Shown: piece by piece, positions 53,501-61,693 of the stretch | How the letters are laid out: each line of letters opens with the position of its first letter | Position numbering within the stretch: the stretch's first letter is position 1 | Source: Methanolobus psychrotolerans | GTDB taxonomy: Archaea; Halobacteriota; Methanosarcinia; Methanosarcinales; Methanosarcinaceae | Assembly (NCBI RefSeq): GCF_002243045.1 | Contig: NZ_MBKP01000016.1 | Coordinates: forward strand, 1-62,859 | Reading direction: 5' to 3' | Length of the DNA stretch: 62,859 bases | The notes under the pieces: model-generated | Told to the model about the DNA's origin: nothing | The model's input: the letters and a program-made list of their open reading frames with translations, nothing else | Database searches by the model: none | Translations under genes and position numbers: made by a program

Positions 53501-55370
53501 CGATGTCCTGTTCAAATGCAGTCTCCCTAAATTTGGAATGCAAAGCAGAACTTTGACTCTGAAAATCATCTACCAGTTTAATTAATAATTTTGCTTTATT
53601 GCTCAGCTCATTCCATTCTTGATTTAATAAAACCTCTTTGTCTATAGGTTTTGATGCTGCCACAACCTTTGCAGCAGAAATAGAGGATTCTATTTCCCTT
53701 AAAGTGAGAGGATGATGGATCGAACCGCTCTCACATACTTTATTGATTGTATTCTTAAGAGTATCCAATGAGCTTTTACAGTCGTCAAGTAGTTTTTCAA
53801 TTTCGTATTCATCGGATGGAAGCACCATTCCCGGCTTACAGCCTTTCCATTTGTGATCATTGACTGGTTTTACAAGAGGTAATATATCCGAAATATTCGA
53901 GAGGGTGGATATTGATTCTGTCCACTCCTTTTGACTACATTTTTCAATATTGGAATATTTTATTTTTGCCATTTCTCTTCCAACACTTTCAAAATGGCGT
54001 AATGCACCCTCTTTCATACAAAAAAGATTAAATGGGGATTGCTTGATATATCCAAAAGGTTCCCGCAAAGCATTTGCATAATCATTTAATTCCGCTTTAA
54101 GCGATTCTAATTTATCAAAATGGTTGTCTAAGGATACTGATTTTGGAGGAGCTAGGGATACAGTGCGTTCGAGTTCTTTGAGTAACTCCTTTTTGTTTGC
54201 TTTTCTACTATGCAGTTCAAGACAAAAATCACCCAATCCTACTTGGTCAAGGCGACTTTTGACCACTTCAAGGGCTGCCATTTTTTCACTAACAAAAAGC
54301 ACTGATTTTCCTGCTGCAAGAAGTTCGGCAATGATGTTTGTGATAGTTTGCGATTTGCCTGTCCCTGGTGGCCCTTCTACTACCATGCTCATGCCTGATT
54401 TTACGTCTTCGATAACAGCAATTTGGGATGGGTCAGCATCCATTACATGATATACATTTCGGGCATTAACTTTTTTATCAACATCATCTTCCGAAAATTC
54501 GGTTTCACAAATTTGAGTGTCTGGATCAAATATACATTTTATCAATGGATGCTTGGCTGGAGAACTATTTTCTGGCCATGCCATAGGATCAAGATCTTTA
54601 TACATTACAAACTTTGTAAAGCTAAAAAAACCCAAGCTAATGTCAGATAAAACATTCCAGTTGGTTTTTTTTGCAATAGCTTCTACAACGTCCTGATAAT
54701 ATTGATCTATTTTTTCCTTCTCATCTGGCATTTCAAATTCAGGAAGGGAAATACCATCATCAATCAGTTTCGCCTGCAGAGAGACATTTGTGAATATATC
54801 CTCTCCCGTCCATGACAACTGAAAAGAACCACCGGCCATTGTACGAACCAGTTCAACGGGAATTAGAATTAATGGGGCTTGCCTTATTTTGGAAGTATCA
54901 GTAGGGTCTTCCCACTCCAAAAATCCAAGAGCCAGATACAGAACAGTATATCCCTGCTCCTCAAATACCGATTGAGATTGCTGACTAATATAATACATTC
55001 TTTTTTGAAGATCATCATTTTTGAGAGTTGTTTGAAGAAAACGGTCTATGTGTTTGCTTTCCAATTCTCCATTGGGCGGTGACATTTTCCAAAGTATAGA
55101 CGATTCATCATCGTCAATATCTTCGTTTGGCATGTCTGGCTTGCTTTCATCAACAAATGTATCATATTTCTTATCTTGGTTTTTTGATTTAGGATGAAAC
55201 TCCATTTTCTTTTCTTGAAGAACCAATCGATCATAAACCTCTTTTGGTATTTCATCCACCACTCTTATTTCTCTGGTTTTTGATGCATGGAAATTCAACA
55301 ATGAGTTGCGCATTGTGAGATCTAATAGATTATGTCTTGCTACTTCCAACTCCTTCTTAACAATACTCAT
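50583..55370 (-). CDS. giant DUF4011-helicase-Vsr/DUF3320 protein
   Basis: 1595 residues from the ATG at 55370. The N-terminal DUF4011 part (ARHNLLDLTMRNSLLNFHASKTR) precedes a superfamily 1 helicase: Walker A EGPPGTGKSQT (about 332-342), Walker B VVFDEASQVRPEDALG (about 970), then QGDERDVIFISVGF and LNVLITRAREKC. A Vsr/DUF559-like nuclease domain follows (YRIDLAIVDPKYPGRYLLGIECD, then DRDRLRQQILENLGWTIYRIWS at about 1280-1360) and the C-terminus carries a DUF3320-like helical part. Proteins of this layout protect against phages as single genes. The D...ECD residues suggest an active nuclease. It is 154 bp after a UvrD-like helicase on the same strand. A longer frame starts at 55448 but adds 26 residues unlike the family. 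Confidence 0.87.
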   Translation of the reverse strand: MSIVKKELEVARHNLLDLTMRNSLLNFHASKTREIRVVDEIPKEVYDRLVLQEKKMEFHPKSKNQDKKYDTFVDESKPDMPNEDIDDDESSILWKMSPPNGELESKHIDRFLQTTLKNDDLQKRMYYISQQSQSVFEEQGYTVLYLALGFLEWEDPTDTSKIRQAPLILIPVELVRTMAGGSFQLSWTGEDIFTNVSLQAKLIDDGISLPEFEMPDEKEKIDQYYQDVVEAIAKKTNWNVLSDISLGFFSFTKFVMYKDLDPMAWPENSSPAKHPLIKCIFDPDTQICETEFSEDDVDKKVNARNVYHVMDADPSQIAVIEDVKSGMSMVVEGPPGTGKSQTITNIIAELLAAGKSVLFVSEKMAALEVVKSRLDQVGLGDFCLELHSRKANKKELLKELERTVSLAPPKSVSLDNHFDKLESLKAELNDYANALREPFGYIKQSPFNLFCMKEGALRHFESVGREMAKIKYSNIEKCSQKEWTESISTLSNISDILPLVKPVNDHKWKGCKPGMVLPSDEYEIEKLLDDCKSSLDTLKNTINKVCESGSIHHPLTLREIESSISAAKVVAASKPIDKEVLLNQEWNELSNKAKLLIKLVDDFQSQSSALHSKFRETAFEQDIESIFKEYKELSAKFVIIRLFNSRYRYLKKEISSFYKGIAPKNTESVILDLHELSACVQSRKQIRDLHESGLNLFGSHWKDEESNPQMLDSFAEWIVSFRQQLLKNTFNNQVVDKISSGVSKGELEKAIEDASIAVGIFVEHRDKLFSRINLDYEQVFGTNADSVYVENIDSKLRLWKEGVSELQKWSQFTVRREHCLETFAAPIINLIDSDLLESDDIIPCFEGNFADELLRCAFMERQTLASFMGELHEKKIKTFTELDRELILENRQRLAYLLYEKQPSIPKGVSPKSEAGILLGEFNRKRNHMPIRKLIKNAGGLIQKIKPCFMMSPLSIAQFLDPLNVNFDIVVFDEASQVRPEDALGALLRANQCVIIGDTRQLPPTSFFDKIVDSIDNYDDENTTSLSDIESILHLCKRSFLTKNLRWHYRSRHESLIAVSNQEFYDQNLVIYPSPIADMEHLGLKFVHLPDTIYDRGKTSTNRKEAKAVAQAALEHFAKYPDKSLGIGTFNIKQQQAILEEVEMLLIQNPDMTEFFETKRPDHFFVKNLETIQGDERDVIFISVGFGFDRDNKLSLNFGPLNREGGERRLNVLITRAREKCVVFSNFKASDLAITPTIPFGLRSLKVFLDFAENRNLHSIGAIGEDSDSPFEESVYEFLRDCGYDVQKQVGCAGYRIDLAIVDPKYPGRYLLGIECDGAKYHSSRVARDRDRLRQQILENLGWTIYRIWSTDWYRNKKDCQIKLRETIEKAKMESPKPTITPKSTLEKPVQIMDSGVEREDSSKCCVSNEESLLDLVSEYQTCSTIDIDTQTQIHELPRPELERAITQILKIESPVHIDELIKRIRENHGLKRSGQKIKNAILEAVNYSEKNGKLTKRGDFLWLDINDVKIRRRGNGVPAKVEMICNEEIAEAAKLVLKNQHATSPDELVVQTSRLFGIRSTSGMTVERIKGVINEMIGKNDLKVLPNGMVDLVE

Positions 55371-55524
55371 ATCATTGCCCCGTCTTAAATATATTAATTG
55401 AAGTTCCTGCAGATTGCCGTCAAAAACTCTGCATAGGATGAATGGCATGCATCTAAATTAAAAATGCAGTAATATCTTAGAACAATCCAATCTTTATATA
55501 TTCCTTTTGAAAATGTTTTTCAAT

Positions 55525-57954
55525 TTATGTTTCATGAAACTCACATATTCTCTTATAATCACAGAACCGACAGGTCGGCTCCTCCCTTACCTCGAAGTCT
55601 TCCTTCAATATCCGATCCACAATCCCCTTAACTCTCTCAACCACTGCTCCCACAATCCCTTCACTCACATCCACCACTCTCAATTCAGCAAGTTCTGGAT
55701 GAACAAAGTCAAGATTATCAGGATTCCCACTTTTTTCCAGCTCCTTTAACTGGGCCAGCATTACAAGGGATTCAATTGCATGCGTCAATTGTCCCTGCTT
55801 AGAATACATATTGATGAGACTTTCCTGCTCTGCCATCTTTCTCTTAAGCGGTGAATCAGTATCCAGCTCGAATTGTTCTTCGACCTGCTCAGCCTCGATC
55901 AACTCTACCAGAGGGTTACTGGCAAACCTGATGTCTTCCAGGAACTGGCTGGATTTAACGCCTTTTACATTGCCAGTATATCTCTCAGGGAAAACAAGGT
56001 AAAGCTGCTCTTTTGCGCGGGTCATGGCAACGTATGCAAGTCTTCTTTCCTCTTCAAGATGCAATACTTTTTCATCCACATCCCGCTGCACACCTTTTAT
56101 AAGTTTAAAAGGCACCGTGAACTTCTTACTCTTGTATTGCAGGGGCAGATGCCTAGTGGCCATATCACAAACAAATACCACCTTTGCCTCTTTACCCTTG
56201 GATTGGTGGATGGTCATGACCTTTACAGTATTATCATCTGTTGACTCACTGCCCTCTATCTCAAGGTCAAAGACAAGTTCCAGGTGCTCCATGACCAGTT
56301 CAAACTCAGCACTACCGTCTATCAATTCAAGATCTTCCACTATCTTCACCAGGGAATTTAAAACCTCGATGTTCCTGTGGGAATTTTTGCTGTTCTCATG
56401 TGCCTGTGAGCGGTAAAGGTCCGTAATGTTCATCAGCAGGTGCTTCAGGGTATCCGAAGGAAGATGTTTCTTCTTGTATTCGATCAGCTCCTGCAATCTC
56501 TCAAGTATGGACTTGACAAGGTCTGCCTGTTCAAGGTCAAGTTCATCCAGATGATGCAGCAGTACAGAATAGATGCCATCTCCCTGCATATTATCCATTT
56601 CTTGAAGCTTGCCTGCCATTATATTGATCTTCTGCAAGGTATGCTCTGTCCCCCCTTCCCTAAAAAGGATATTGGCAAATGCAACTCCATTATTGAAAGG
56701 ATCAGCAACAAAATGCATGTAAGCCAGAGCGTCCTGTATCAATGGTAAATCATTGATCTGCAGGCTACCAACGTATTCCACCGGAACCATATGACGCTTA
56801 AGAGCATCACTGAACTTTTTCCCGTCGGCTCTCTTACGGGTAAGTATGTAGATATCTTTTTGTTCCACTATTTTCTCATCCAAAAGTCTGCATATCTCAC
56901 CGGCAACCCATTCTGCTTCGCTCACATCGTTTGGTGCCTTCACTACCTTAACAGGTGCAATCCCACCATTATTTGATACAAGCTGTTTTTCCTGTCTGTC
57001 AGGATTCTGGCTGATCAGCTCCTGTGAGAGTTTTACTATGGGCTCTGCAGACCTGTAATTGATCCCAAGGGCAATTTTCTCAAGAGATGGATATAATTCA
57101 CCCAGCTGATCGATATTTGAAAGATATGCACCCCTGAATCTGTAGATACACTGATCATCATCAGCTACACATGTCAGGTTTCCACCGCCGTCGGCCAGAA
57201 GATGTACCAGATGCAATTGTGCATAGTTCGTGTCCTGAAACTCATCAACAAGCATGTGATCATAGAGCTGTTGTATCCTTTTTCTGACAATCTCATTGCG
57301 CTCCAGCAGTCTGCATGCCAGAGTGATCATGTCATCGTAATCAATGAAGTTGTTATTCCATTTGTATTTCTGATAATTATGGTAGAACTTAGCAAGGTCT
57401 GCGAGTTTCTGTAGCTTATCGATCTCATCTACATTCATTTCTCCTTCGGATGACAATTGACCTTGTACATATTCACCCAGCTCTTCAGGAGAGATCAGCT
57501 GGTCATGGAATTGTGAAGTCCCTTCCAGTAAGTTTTTAATGAGGTCTGAAGGCATAATTGGAATAGGAATATATTCAAAATTGAATGAATCGATGTTCTT
57601 TATGCTCCATACATGTGAATGTTCTTTGGAGATGAGACGAATGCCGTGGTTGATGCCTATGTCCATGGAGAAATCCCTGATAAGATCATTACAAAACGAG
57701 TGAAAGGTAGAAATTGTAATTCCGGTAGCATTCCCAATTTTTTTCTCAATTCGGTTTTGTATTTCGTCTGCAGCTTTTTCAGAGAATGTGAGAGCGATGA
57801 TTTTTTCAGGAGGTGAAAAGCTTTCTATTAACCGTGCTACTTTGTCGGTTATTGTCAATGTCTTTCCGGAACCGGGGCCTGCAAGTATAAGCAAAGGCCC
57901 TCCTGTGCAGGAAACTGCTTTTAACTGATCATAATTGAGCTTTGCTTCAACCAA
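55525..57954 (-). CDS. UvrD/Rep-type helicase with C-terminal cysteine tail
   Basis: 809 residues. Motifs: LAGPGSGKTLT (25-35), STFHSFCNDL, MLVDEFQDTNYAQ, VADDDQCIYRFRGA, LGINYRSAEP, TIHQSKGKEAKVVFV and YVAMTRAKEQL. The last residues CRFCDYKRIC (Cys795, 798, 804) are the end of the iron-sulfur PD-(D/E)XK domain found in AddB/RecB-like nucleases, but the nuclease core before it is very short and I see no D-ExK site. It may be a helicase that has lost its nuclease. It is first in the minus-strand block leading to the giant helicase and Wadjet. Similar helicases are common in Methanosarcinales, with repair or defence roles. Confidence 0.82.
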   Translation of the reverse strand: MVEAKLNYDQLKAVSCTGGPLLILAGPGSGKTLTITDKVARLIESFSPPEKIIALTFSEKAADEIQNRIEKKIGNATGITISTFHSFCNDLIRDFSMDIGINHGIRLISKEHSHVWSIKNIDSFNFEYIPIPIMPSDLIKNLLEGTSQFHDQLISPEELGEYVQGQLSSEGEMNVDEIDKLQKLADLAKFYHNYQKYKWNNNFIDYDDMITLACRLLERNEIVRKRIQQLYDHMLVDEFQDTNYAQLHLVHLLADGGGNLTCVADDDQCIYRFRGAYLSNIDQLGELYPSLEKIALGINYRSAEPIVKLSQELISQNPDRQEKQLVSNNGGIAPVKVVKAPNDVSEAEWVAGEICRLLDEKIVEQKDIYILTRKRADGKKFSDALKRHMVPVEYVGSLQINDLPLIQDALAYMHFVADPFNNGVAFANILFREGGTEHTLQKINIMAGKLQEMDNMQGDGIYSVLLHHLDELDLEQADLVKSILERLQELIEYKKKHLPSDTLKHLLMNITDLYRSQAHENSKNSHRNIEVLNSLVKIVEDLELIDGSAEFELVMEHLELVFDLEIEGSESTDDNTVKVMTIHQSKGKEAKVVFVCDMATRHLPLQYKSKKFTVPFKLIKGVQRDVDEKVLHLEEERRLAYVAMTRAKEQLYLVFPERYTGNVKGVKSSQFLEDIRFASNPLVELIEAEQVEEQFELDTDSPLKRKMAEQESLINMYSKQGQLTHAIESLVMLAQLKELEKSGNPDNLDFVHPELAELRVVDVSEGIVGAVVERVKGIVDRILKEDFEVREEPTCRFCDYKRICEFHET

Positions 57955-58391
57955 TCACATTCCTCCATATCAAGATTCAACTAAAATCTGATTAAAATCT
58001 TCTATCACAAATTAAACATTATTACGATTCAAGAACATAGTAATTTGAAATATATTTTGTATTTTTTTAATTTCTTACTAAATATAAATATAAATACAGT
58101 TTATCTGATTAAAACCTTTTTATGTGCATCTGTTGAAGTTTCACAATTCAGAGATAATACCGTTTTTGAAGCAGCATAACCAAATTCGTGGCCATGCTGC
58201 ATTTCCAGTTACTTTTGTACCCCCAGCAGTCCCAACCCGCAACCACTATTCACCAAACTAAATACATATTGTATTTATTAGTGAATACCTACTATTAACA
58301 AACCTTGATGAATATATAACTTTCGACATTTATAGCAAAACACATATATCTACTAAATAAAATTATAGTATAAAGACCAATTAAAAATATA
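57955..58391. other. A+T-rich divergent region with a G+C-rich hairpin
   Basis: No gene seen. Several TATA-like stretches on the minus strand near 58080-58095 can serve the helicase/Wadjet genes. At 58171-58200 GCAGCAT and ATGCTGC pair around an inner CCA/TGG stem with a six-base loop, a neat hairpin in otherwise A+T-rich DNA. It could be a leader RNA structure or a protein site. Confidence 0.4.
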
Positions 58392-58405
58392 TAGTATTCA
58401 TACTA
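58392..58405. promoter_or_regulatory. operator candidate of CARF regulator 3
   Basis: TAGTATTCATACTA is a palindrome with 6-bp arms and a 2-base centre, 11 bp before the start codon of the regulator. Related TAGTA-type half sites recur upstream (for example near 58286-58302 and 58368). This fits negative autoregulation. Confidence 0.5.
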
Positions 58406-58416
58406 ATATAACGTCA

Positions 58417-59016
58417 ATGACAGATTCAACTCTGATAACCACTCTTTATAATCTCGAGCCTGTGCTGATATGCGTGACCCGACTATCTCCTTCAAAAGTG
58501 ATCATATTGACCGAAGAAGGTGCAGTCGATAGAAAAGTCCAGGCGGAAAACACTCTTGAAGCCACCTTTGGAAAATTTATAGAAATCAAAAAGGTTATTA
58601 CATCACTATATGATCCTGTCAGAGTTGCGAAAGATGTTGCAGACATTATCGAAAAAGAGCATGCTTTGAGCAGAAATGTCCTTATCAATGTGTCAGGTGG
58701 AAGAAAACCACAGGCTTTTGGTGCATTATATGGTGCTTTTGCACGAAGTGATATGGTCAAAAAGGTAGTCTATGTCACAGAAGAAGACAATTTCATGATA
58801 GAGTTCCCTATTCTTAGCTTCAATTTGTCCCCAACAAAAAAAATGATTCTTGAACTAATACAAAAAGGGACCATGTCAGTGGAAAATATTGCTGCTAATG
58901 TAGGCATCTCAAAAGGTATGACTTATAATCACTTGAGAGAACTGAAGACCATGGGATATATTTCAGATGAAGAAGGATATTCTCTGACAGATTCAGGGAG
59001 ACTTGCAGTGATATGA
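58417..59016 (+). CDS. CARF-type winged-helix regulator 3 (Csa3-like)
   Basis: 199 residues. The sensor half reads LYNLEPVLICVTRLSPSKVIILTEEG, then a helix and NVLINVSGGRKPQAFGALYGAF (88-109), a close match to the ligand-binding loop of Csa3-type CARF proteins. The C-terminal winged helix is compact (LSPTKKMILELIQKGTMSVENIAANVGISKGMTYNHLRELKTMGYI). Csa3 proteins regulate CRISPR loci in archaea, and their CARF domain can bind cyclic tetra-adenylate, but no cas gene is near. It is divergent from the minus-strand helicase/Wadjet block, 462 bp away. Confidence 0.75.
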   Translation: MTDSTLITTLYNLEPVLICVTRLSPSKVIILTEEGAVDRKVQAENTLEATFGKFIEIKKVITSLYDPVRVAKDVADIIEKEHALSRNVLINVSGGRKPQAFGALYGAFARSDMVKKVVYVTEEDNFMIEFPILSFNLSPTKKMILELIQKGTMSVENIAANVGISKGMTYNHLRELKTMGYISDEEGYSLTDSGRLAVI

Positions 59017-59277
59017 ATAATTCAGCTATGCAGAAATCATCATTTGAACGGTAATTGAAAATTTACTTTCATAAGTTAAATCAAAATAATCCTCTTCACA
59101 AAGGGTAAATATTTGTTAAACAATGTCTATGATCGAAAGGCAAAGATGATAACCATCGTTTTTCAACCGCTTAGTTAACAAGAGAACTTGTGATAACAGG
59201 TATGATATTATTTTAACTATCATTGTTGACACGAGGATCAGCGATACCCCTGTACACATATGAGTTCCAATTTATAG
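59017..59277. other. intergenic stretch without visible genes
   Basis: 261 bp after CARF regulator 3. I see no gene, hairpin or repeat that I trust. Confidence 0.4.
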
Positions 59278-59710
59278 TTAATTACTTAATTTTTCTAACT
59301 TATTATCCAGAAATTTCTCAATCCATTTTCTTGCAAAACTAAGATTTGATGAACAACTAATAAACGTCTCAGCAATCAGTTTTTTCATACAGTCGAGATC
59401 TTTGACAAAATTACAGGAAATTATTCTTTTGACACTCTTCCAGATGAATTCGATTGGGTTCAGGTCAGGCGAATATGGAGGTAAATAGACCAATTCGATA
59501 TTATTTTCCAATGAGAAATCCACTGTATCTTTTGCCCGATGTGATCTGAAATTGTCAAGAATGATCACTATTCTCTTTCCCATGTTGCTGTTTTTAATAG
59601 TTGATAGAAACGAGCACACGTCCTCTTTATTTCTCTAATGACTTGATATGTTTAAGCAATTCTTCGGATGAAAGATGGCGCTCTATAGGAATTTGTTCTG
59701 GTCTAGCCAT
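59278..59710 (-). mobile_element. IS630-family remnant with internal deletion
   Basis: On the minus strand, ATG at 59710 opens a normal-looking N-terminus (MARPEQIPIERHLSSEELL...) of only 26 codons. One frame over, the C-terminal third of an IS630 transposase follows at once (GKRIVIILDNFRSHRAK with the second Asp, then PPYSPDLNPIEFIWKSVK with the Glu), so about 190 internal residues, including the first catalytic Asp, are missing. The element cannot move itself. Loose A/T inverted repeats (about 59264-59285 and 59737-59759) may be the ends. Confidence 0.75.
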
Positions 59711-59859
59711 AAGGTATTATTTGTACTTAATTAGTAATAAATGTTTAGTTAATAACTATAATTTCATTTACCATCTAATATTCATTGGTAAAAATAAATT
59801 TGTGGCTTACACATATATAAAATAAAATTATAGCAAATATAAATTTATTTTGAAAAAGC

Positions 59860-60182
59860 ATTCCGCATATATAAGTGTTCCCTGAATTTGTTCAGAAAAA
59901 CTTATATAGCACTACTACGTTGCATTGCCTCTGCAATGCGATTACTAAAGGAATACAGATATATAGAATAAATTCCATGTATAGTTTGTACACAAAAATA
60001 ATGTGTACATAAGATAAATTATTTCAAAATCCCCAAAATTCAAGAAATCAAATAATTTGTAAAAATTATTATTATGGACATTAGTTGAAAACACAGACTC
60101 TTGATAAAATGAAGAAATTAAGCATGGGTTAATTTCCATACTAATTCTTTGCAAAAAAAAGGGGATTTGAAATGGATTTATT
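59860..60182 (+). promoter_or_regulatory. promoter and two hairpins ahead of an 89-residue gene
   Basis: A TATA-like AACTTATATAG (about 59899-59909) stands about 22 bases before a hairpin GCATTGC-CTCT-GCAATGC (59922-59939). A second inverted repeat TGTACACA/TGTGTACA with a 7-base spacer is at 59987-60009. The next possible gene starts only at 60183, so a transcript from this promoter would have a leader of about 250 bases or be a small RNA. Confidence 0.35.
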
Positions 60183-60452
60183 ATGAGTAAAGTAATAAAT
60201 GGTGAAAAAATGAATAACTGTAAAAAAGGAATTAATCGCATACGAATAGTTGATTGTATTTCAAAAGAAAATGTCGGCCCCATTGCAATGAAAGAGTTTC
60301 TGACAGAAGCTTACTACTTTACTGATGCAATGCCGAAAGTTCTTAGTCCAGAAATAATTGATATACTCGAAAATGATGTATATTCCAGTGATGAGATTGA
60401 AGCATTGTACGAGTGGGCTACAAAAAGATACGATGCCCTACTAGGATTATAA
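60183..60452 (+). CDS. small unknown protein (89 aa)
   Basis: A soluble, acidic C-terminal half (MPKVLSPEIIDILENDVYSSDEIEALYEWATKRYDALLGL) after a basic, cysteine-containing N-terminus. No known domain. A purine-rich AAAAGGGGATTTG lies 15-30 bases upstream. A good terminator follows directly, which supports a real transcription unit. Met 60210 is an alternative start. Confidence 0.5.
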   Translation: MSKVINGEKMNNCKKGINRIRIVDCISKENVGPIAMKEFLTEAYYFTDAMPKVLSPEIIDILENDVYSSDEIEALYEWATKRYDALLGL

Positions 60453-60464
60453 TAGGGATTGTAG

Positions 60465-60498
60465 AAGGTCACAATCAATATTGATTGATGGCCTTTTT
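60465..60498 (+). terminator. hairpin terminator
   Basis: AAGGTCA pairs with TGGCCTT around the 16-bp palindrome CAATCAATATTGATTG (60472-60487), with one bulged base, and runs into five T (60494-60498). It ends the 89-residue gene and may also act on the converging gene at 60507. Confidence 0.7.
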
Positions 60499-60506
60499 CA
60501 ATATAT

Positions 60507-61490
60507 TTAAAACTTAATCATCTCTCCTTTTTCGGTAACTCCCTTTCCAACTATCACAATTCCATCCTCTTTCATCTCCCAGATAGAAAACTGACTCCCA
60601 TATATCTGATCAGGATTCATTTGCTTTACATGCTGCCTTTCAAATTCTTTATTGCTCTTCGATAAAAACTCTACTGAATTGCTGGAATACCATTTAACTC
60701 CTTTTACCTTCACCGGTACTACATATCCCCATTCCTGAAAGAAATATACATCAAGATACATTCTGTTACTCAAATAGTATAATGCTACCTTTTTGCGGTG
60801 AATAGCAAGTTGTGATTGTTGATCTTCTCGCACCAGTTTAGATGGATTTACAGGTTCTGCTTTCTGTTTATTATTGAAAGATTGAGTTTTTTGATTTCGC
60901 AACTGCTGTTTTAATTTATAGTTTTCTAGGATTACCTCATTATATTTAATTTTCAAAGCATCATTTTCAGACATTGTTTCGACATAATACTTGTCATTGA
61001 CAATCAGATCCTCTTTTTTTTCTTCCATCTTCTCAATGAGATTAGTTATCATTCCAATGTCAGAATAATGAGTCCCTAGATTACTATTGACATATTGAAC
61101 TAATGTTTCAGGCGACATCTTGGATCTTTCTTCTGCCAGCTTTTGAAGAAATTCCGGTTGCTGTTCTATTAGTCGCATTATTCGTTGATGTATCCCTGTT
61201 TCTTTTAGCTGCAATCGTTCCTGAGGATTATCCAAAAATTTCTGGCCCCTGGATGTTAATGCATACATACGTTTCCGATGGAACGGATTTTTCGATGACT
61301 GACTAACACCGTCAAATCTAACGAACCCTCGTCGCTTTAACATATTAAGGCCACTTCTAGAGACTGTCGGAAAAGTCCTCAAACACGACAATTTTTGGCA
61401 TGTGTGCATAATTAAATAGTCATAAGCACTAATTAAATCACTATCTGTAGATACTTTGAAGAAAACTGGAATTGGTATGTTCTTGGCCAT
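60507..61490 (-). CDS. winged-helix and coiled-coil protein of unknown role
   Basis: 327 residues. Residues ~40-100 look like a winged helix (RTFPTVSRSGLNMLKRRGFVRFDG, then RKRMYALTSRGQKFLD). A charged middle (150-230) may be a coiled coil (KYNEVILENYKLKQQLRNQK). The C-terminal ~90 residues are beta-rich (VALYYLSNRMYLDVYFFQEWGYVVPVKVKGVKWYSS). I do not recognise the family; such proteins occur in archaeal plasmid- or virus-derived islands. One arm of a 19-bp inverted repeat lies inside codons 38-44, so the N-terminus may be variable. Confidence 0.6.
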   Translation of the reverse strand: MAKNIPIPVFFKVSTDSDLISAYDYLIMHTCQKLSCLRTFPTVSRSGLNMLKRRGFVRFDGVSQSSKNPFHRKRMYALTSRGQKFLDNPQERLQLKETGIHQRIMRLIEQQPEFLQKLAEERSKMSPETLVQYVNSNLGTHYSDIGMITNLIEKMEEKKEDLIVNDKYYVETMSENDALKIKYNEVILENYKLKQQLRNQKTQSFNNKQKAEPVNPSKLVREDQQSQLAIHRKKVALYYLSNRMYLDVYFFQEWGYVVPVKVKGVKWYSSNSVEFLSKSNKEFERQHVKQMNPDQIYGSQFSIWEMKEDGIVIVGKGVTEKGEMIKF

Positions 61491-61544
61491 TGTTGTTATA
61501 AGTAGTCCTAATATTCATACTGATCGACTTTTCCGACAGTCTCT
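61359..61544. repeat. 19-bp perfect inverted repeat around a 148-bp segment
   Basis: AGAGACTGTCGGAAAAGTC at 61359-61377 and its exact complement at 61526-61544 enclose 148 bp that contain the first codons of the 327-residue gene. The other arm lies in the end of a short winged-helix-like frame. This is the layout of an invertible segment, though no recombinase gene is adjacent. Confidence 0.85.
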
Positions 61545-61667
61545 TCTAAAGGAATTATAACTGCTTTTATATTCAATGTGTTTGAAAATATCCCCGCAGG
61601 TGATATGACCATCTGCAATAGCAGAGCATACTAGGTACTTCAGCTCCCCACTCTCATAGTTTTTCAT
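61515..61667 (-). pseudogene. N-terminal fragment of a winged-helix gene (50 aa)
   Basis: From ATG 61667 the frame reads MKNYESGELKYLVCSAIADG, then DIFKHIEYKSSYNSFRRDC, a plausible first half of a winged helix, and stops right after one arm of the 19-bp inverted repeat. A strong TATA box and operator precede it, so it is probably expressed. It looks like the start of a regulator separated from its remainder. A GTG at 61700 is an alternative start but lies within the operator. Confidence 0.45.
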
Positions 61668-61693
61668 TTGACCACTCCACAAATTTCTACTAA

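Noticed and set aside
59945-60283. Minus-strand reading frame of 112 codons
   Set aside because: Phe- and Ile-rich translation of an A+T-rich region with hairpins, overlapping a better plus-strand gene; no ribosome site or family features.
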